Below are positions 31,053-32,997 of a DNA stretch of 32,997 nucleotides, piece after piece; positions within the stretch are counted from its first letter, which is position 1; each line of letters opens with the position of its first letter. The notes beneath the pieces were generated by a model. The model saw only the letters and a program-made list of their open reading frames with translations. It was not told the DNA's origin and did no database searches. The stretch spans positions 94,777 to 127,773 of the forward strand of contig MFRS01000003.1 of NCBI GenBank assembly GCA_001784635.1, written 5' to 3'. Source of the stretch: Candidatus Micrarchaeota archaeon RBG_16_49_10 (GTDB lineage: Archaea > Aenigmatarchaeota > Aenigmatarchaeia > CG10238-14). The translations under genes were made by a program, and so were the position numbers.

Positions 31053-31745
31053 CTATATATCATCCAATTGCTTCATCTGAGCCCTGACATTGCTTATCTC
31101 AGCGTCTATTTTATCTAACCTTTGCGTTATTTGATCCAACCTTTTGCCTCTCGCGTCAGGTATCTCCTCGACTAACAACTTCCTCTCCTCATACAGTTGG
31201 CTCAGTTGCTCTTTAATGGATTTTTTAGCTACAGCTTCGGCTTCCGCAGTCGCGGCGGCCGATGTCCACTGCGACCTTCTGACTACCCCATACTTCCAGA
31301 TACCCACTGCGAAAATAAACGCGAAGACTAGGACAGCCCAAAAGGACATAAGATTGAACGTGACATTAACAAGCCATAAAAACATATGGGTCGGGAGTGT
31401 CGAAAAGGCTATTAAGAAAGACAGAATTCCATTGACCTTCCTAGTCCTCCTGAATATCCTCAATTCCTTGAGGAAGGCATATACAATTATCCAAACGCTG
31501 AAGAACGGTAATATACCAACCCATATAAACATAAACCAATTCTGTGTTGTCGCATCAAAACCAAACCATTCTGCCAAAACCCAAATAACTATATCCCACA
31601 ACCATTGAGGAACATCCTTTAAATCGCTTGGAAATGTCGGGACTGGTCCCCCAGCACCCGGAGTTGGTCCAATACCAAGAACAACATTCAAAGTAAGAGT
31701 TAAAAAAACAAGTAGGAACAGACTTCTTATAAGCTTCTTACCCAT
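31053..31745 (-). CDS. ELxIF-family membrane protein with coiled-coil tail (member D)
   Basis: A 230-residue protein: signal-like helix (6-24), a Gly/Pro-rich outside segment, a Trp-rich hydrophobic region (48-60), a membrane helix (71-90) followed by FLKELRIFRRTRK (91-103), two helices (about 106-128 and 133-150), the junction VVRRSQW, an Ala-rich stretch and a C-terminal coiled coil (about 168-228). The core is close to member C. GGTTGAT lies about 5 bases before the ATG. It leads the two-gene unit D-C and is divergent from the small member E at 31819. Confidence 0.8.
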   Translation of the reverse strand: MGKKLIRSLFLLVFLTLTLNVVLGIGPTPGAGGPVPTFPSDLKDVPQWLWDIVIWVLAEWFGFDATTQNWFMFIWVGILPFFSVWIIVYAFLKELRIFRRTRKVNGILSFLIAFSTLPTHMFLWLVNVTFNLMSFWAVLVFAFIFAVGIWKYGVVRRSQWTSAAATAEAEAVAKKSIKEQLSQLYEERKLLVEEIPDARGKRLDQITQRLDKIDAEISNVRAQMKQLDDI

Positions 31746-31787
31746 TGTGTATCAACCTTAACTAAGATTAATTTCGAAATTCCAATA

Positions 31788-31797
31788 TTTATATTTT
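31788..31797 (+). promoter_or_regulatory. TATA box of ELxIF member E
   Basis: TTTATATTTT is centred 27 bases before the ATG at 31819 with no ribosome site: leaderless. Confidence 0.6.
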
Positions 31798-31818
31798 CCC
31801 AGAAGACAAATTCTATTC

Positions 31819-32121
31819 ATGATACCGGCAACTCCAGGGCTATTCGTCTTCATCCCGTCATCAATACTTTTGACGGTCGCCCTATACCACCTCCTAAATG
31901 AACTGAAAATCTTCAACTTCCAGAAGGCCAACATCCCTATAGCCATAGCCATCGCGCTGCCGGCGATGTACTTCCTCTCCTTCCTTTCCCCGTTCATTGG
32001 AGCCGCATCAATCTTCATCATATTCACTACAAGGCCGAAGAAGGAGACCAAGATGCGGCTGGCCATGCTGCTGTCCGCAGGCTACTTTCTGGCGGCCTCC
32101 CTTGTGGTGTACCTCCTCTGA
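31819..32121 (+). CDS. Minimal ELxIF-family membrane protein (member E)
   Basis: A 100-residue protein consisting almost only of the membrane core: a helix (about 7-24), LLNELKIF (25-32), then NFQKANIPIAIAIALPAMYF, matching the KxN and Ala/Leu-rich helix that follow the motif in members B-D, and two more helices (about 54-70 and 80-99). There is no signal peptide, outside domain or coiled coil. It could be the ancestral core or a partner that assembles with the larger members. A frame on the opposite strand covers the same DNA, but paralogy supports this one. It is followed by smc. Confidence 0.78.
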   Translation: MIPATPGLFVFIPSSILLTVALYHLLNELKIFNFQKANIPIAIAIALPAMYFLSFLSPFIGAASIFIIFTTRPKKETKMRLAMLLSAGYFLAASLVVYLL

Positions 32122-32130
32122 TGGGCATAA

Positions 32131-32140
32131 TATATATTTT
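32131..32140 (+). promoter_or_regulatory. TATA box of smc
   Basis: TATATATTTT lies about 53 bases before the smc ATG, predicting a leader of about 27 bases that ends with GTGAT next to the start. Confidence 0.5.
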
Positions 32141-32187
32141 TGTTCCTATAATTCCTATTATTTTCCTAAAGGCATTCTTGTGATATC

Positions 32188-32997
32188 ATGGAGACAAAGA
32201 TAAACAAACTCACGCTTCACGGCTTCAAGTCCTTCAGGAAGAACGTGTCCATACCCTTCCTGCCGGGCTTCAACTCGGTTGCGGGCCCTAACGGATCTGG
32301 GAAAAGTAATATTTTGGATGCGATATGCTTCGTCCTAGGCAGGACCTCTGCCAAGTCCATGAGGGCGGACAAGTTGTACGAGCTGGTGTTCCATGGCAAC
32401 AAGATCAGCCCAGGCTCGGAATACGCCTCGGTTACACTATGGCTCGACAATTCCAAGAAGATATTCCCATACGAGGTGCCCGAGCTGTCTATAAACAGGA
32501 AGGTGAACGTCAAGGGGAACAGCATATACAAGCTCAACGGCAAGACGACGACGAGGGAGAAGGTGCTCGAGGTCTTCTCCGCGGCCAGAATCCACCCGGA
32601 CGGCTTCAACATCATACTTCAGGGCGATGTCACCAGCGTCATAGAGATGAGCCCCGAGGAGAGGAGGGAGATAATAGACCAAGTAGCTGGGATAAGCCTC
32701 TACGACGAGAAGAAGGAGAAGGCCCAGAGGAACCTGGATTTGGTCAGCGAGAAGCTGAGGGAGGTCGAGATAATAATAACCGAGCGCCTCGAACGACTGC
32801 AGGAGCTGGAGAGCGACAGGAACACGGCATTGAAGTACCAGGAGATGATAGATTACCTGAAGGTCCTCACCGCGTCAATCGCATACAAGAAGTACCAGTT
32901 CGAGATGGAGAAGTTCGATTCCCTGGAGGACAAGATAAAGGAGAGCGAGAAGGAGATAACAGGCTTCGAGGGGCAGATAAGGTCGTTGGACACCCAG
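32188..32997 (+). CDS. smc: Chromosome segregation protein SMC, N-terminal part
   Basis: 270 codons are visible and the frame is still open at the window end. METKINKLTLHGFKSF is the standard SMC start. The Walker A loop GPNGSGKSN lies at about residues 33-41, and the Q-loop region LQGDVTSVIEMSPEERREII at about 144-163, followed by the start of the coiled coil from about residue 170. The C-terminal head with Walker B and the signature motif must lie beyond the window. SMC forms a ring ATPase that organises and segregates chromosomes, normally with ScpA. GTGAT precedes the ATG. It marks the end of the uncharacterised block. Confidence 0.95.
   Translation, partial: METKINKLTLHGFKSFRKNVSIPFLPGFNSVAGPNGSGKSNILDAICFVLGRTSAKSMRADKLYELVFHGNKISPGSEYASVTLWLDNSKKIFPYEVPELSINRKVNVKGNSIYKLNGKTTTREKVLEVFSAARIHPDGFNIILQGDVTSVIEMSPEERREIIDQVAGISLYDEKKEKAQRNLDLVSEKLREVEIIITERLERLQELESDRNTALKYQEMIDYLKVLTASIAYKKYQFEMEKFDSLEDKIKESEKEITGFEGQIRSLDTQ

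Noticed and set aside
31758-32066. Minus-strand frame opposite the gene at 31819
   Set aside because: The plus-strand product matches the membrane family of the neighbouring genes and has a well-placed TATA box.
20430-32187. Integrated virus or plasmid
   Set aside because: No integrase, replication protein, packaging ATPase, capsid, tRNA-flanked attachment site or direct repeats were seen, although many genes are unknown.
20430-32187. Type IV secretion or pilus locus
   Set aside because: No secretion ATPase, prepilin-like N-termini or prepilin peptidase were found; only general membrane plus coil layouts.
1-32997. CRISPR array or insertion sequence
   Set aside because: No spaced identical repeats and no transposase-like product were found by reading the window.

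Overview
The window is archaeal DNA. It carries an archaeal exosome (rrp4-rrp41-rrp42), a proteasome alpha subunit, SBDS, the RNase P proteins Rpp30 and Pop5, ribosomal proteins L15e and L39e, the archaea-only amidotransferase GatDE and an archaeal-type SMC. Many genes have a TATA-like box about 24-31 bp before the start codon (leaderless pattern), and others have GGTGA-type ribosome binding sites. Dense packing, overlapping convergent 3' ends and a shortened GatE suggest a small-genome lineage, possibly DPANN; that placement is inference.

Region 1 (1-11.7 kb) is a cell-surface glycan block: two PMT-like membrane glycosyltransferases, an Alg14/Alg13-like split glycosyltransferase, an AsnB-like amidotransferase, a SAM methyltransferase, two GT2 glycosyltransferases and two related B12-type radical SAM enzymes. 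The first 7.5 kb is clearly richer in A+T than the rest, as expected for an exchangeable glycan island. The first gene is cut by the window edge. The first GT2 gene appears to start at an AUA codon behind a strong ribosome binding site.

Region 2 (11.7-20.5 kb) is information processing: L15e, then a nearly gapless run Rpp30-Pop5-PsmA-SBDS-Rrp4-Rrp41-Rrp42-L39e, then a degenerate Nudix protein, GatD and GatE. The GatE lacks the AspRS-like insertion domain normal for the family.

Region 3 (20.4-32.1 kb) is almost entirely unrecognised genes, mostly membrane proteins with coiled-coil tails, and is the best candidate for an undescribed system. Five proteins share a core motif xLxELxIF between membrane helices (genes at 20798, 29455, 30296, 31053 and 31819). 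Two others share a membrane hairpin module: a J-domain protein without HPD at 22584 and a small protein at 25540. Two adjacent proteins begin with MVxKAP. A HExxH metallopeptidase and a CBS-pair protein lie in the same block. No integrase, capsid, terminase, secretion ATPase or attachment site was seen, so this looks more like a lineage-specific membrane-associated locus than a provirus.

The window ends inside an smc gene (ATPase head and start of the coiled coil). No rRNA, tRNA, CRISPR array or insertion sequence was seen. The longest stretch without a gene is about 240 bp (25921-26158).
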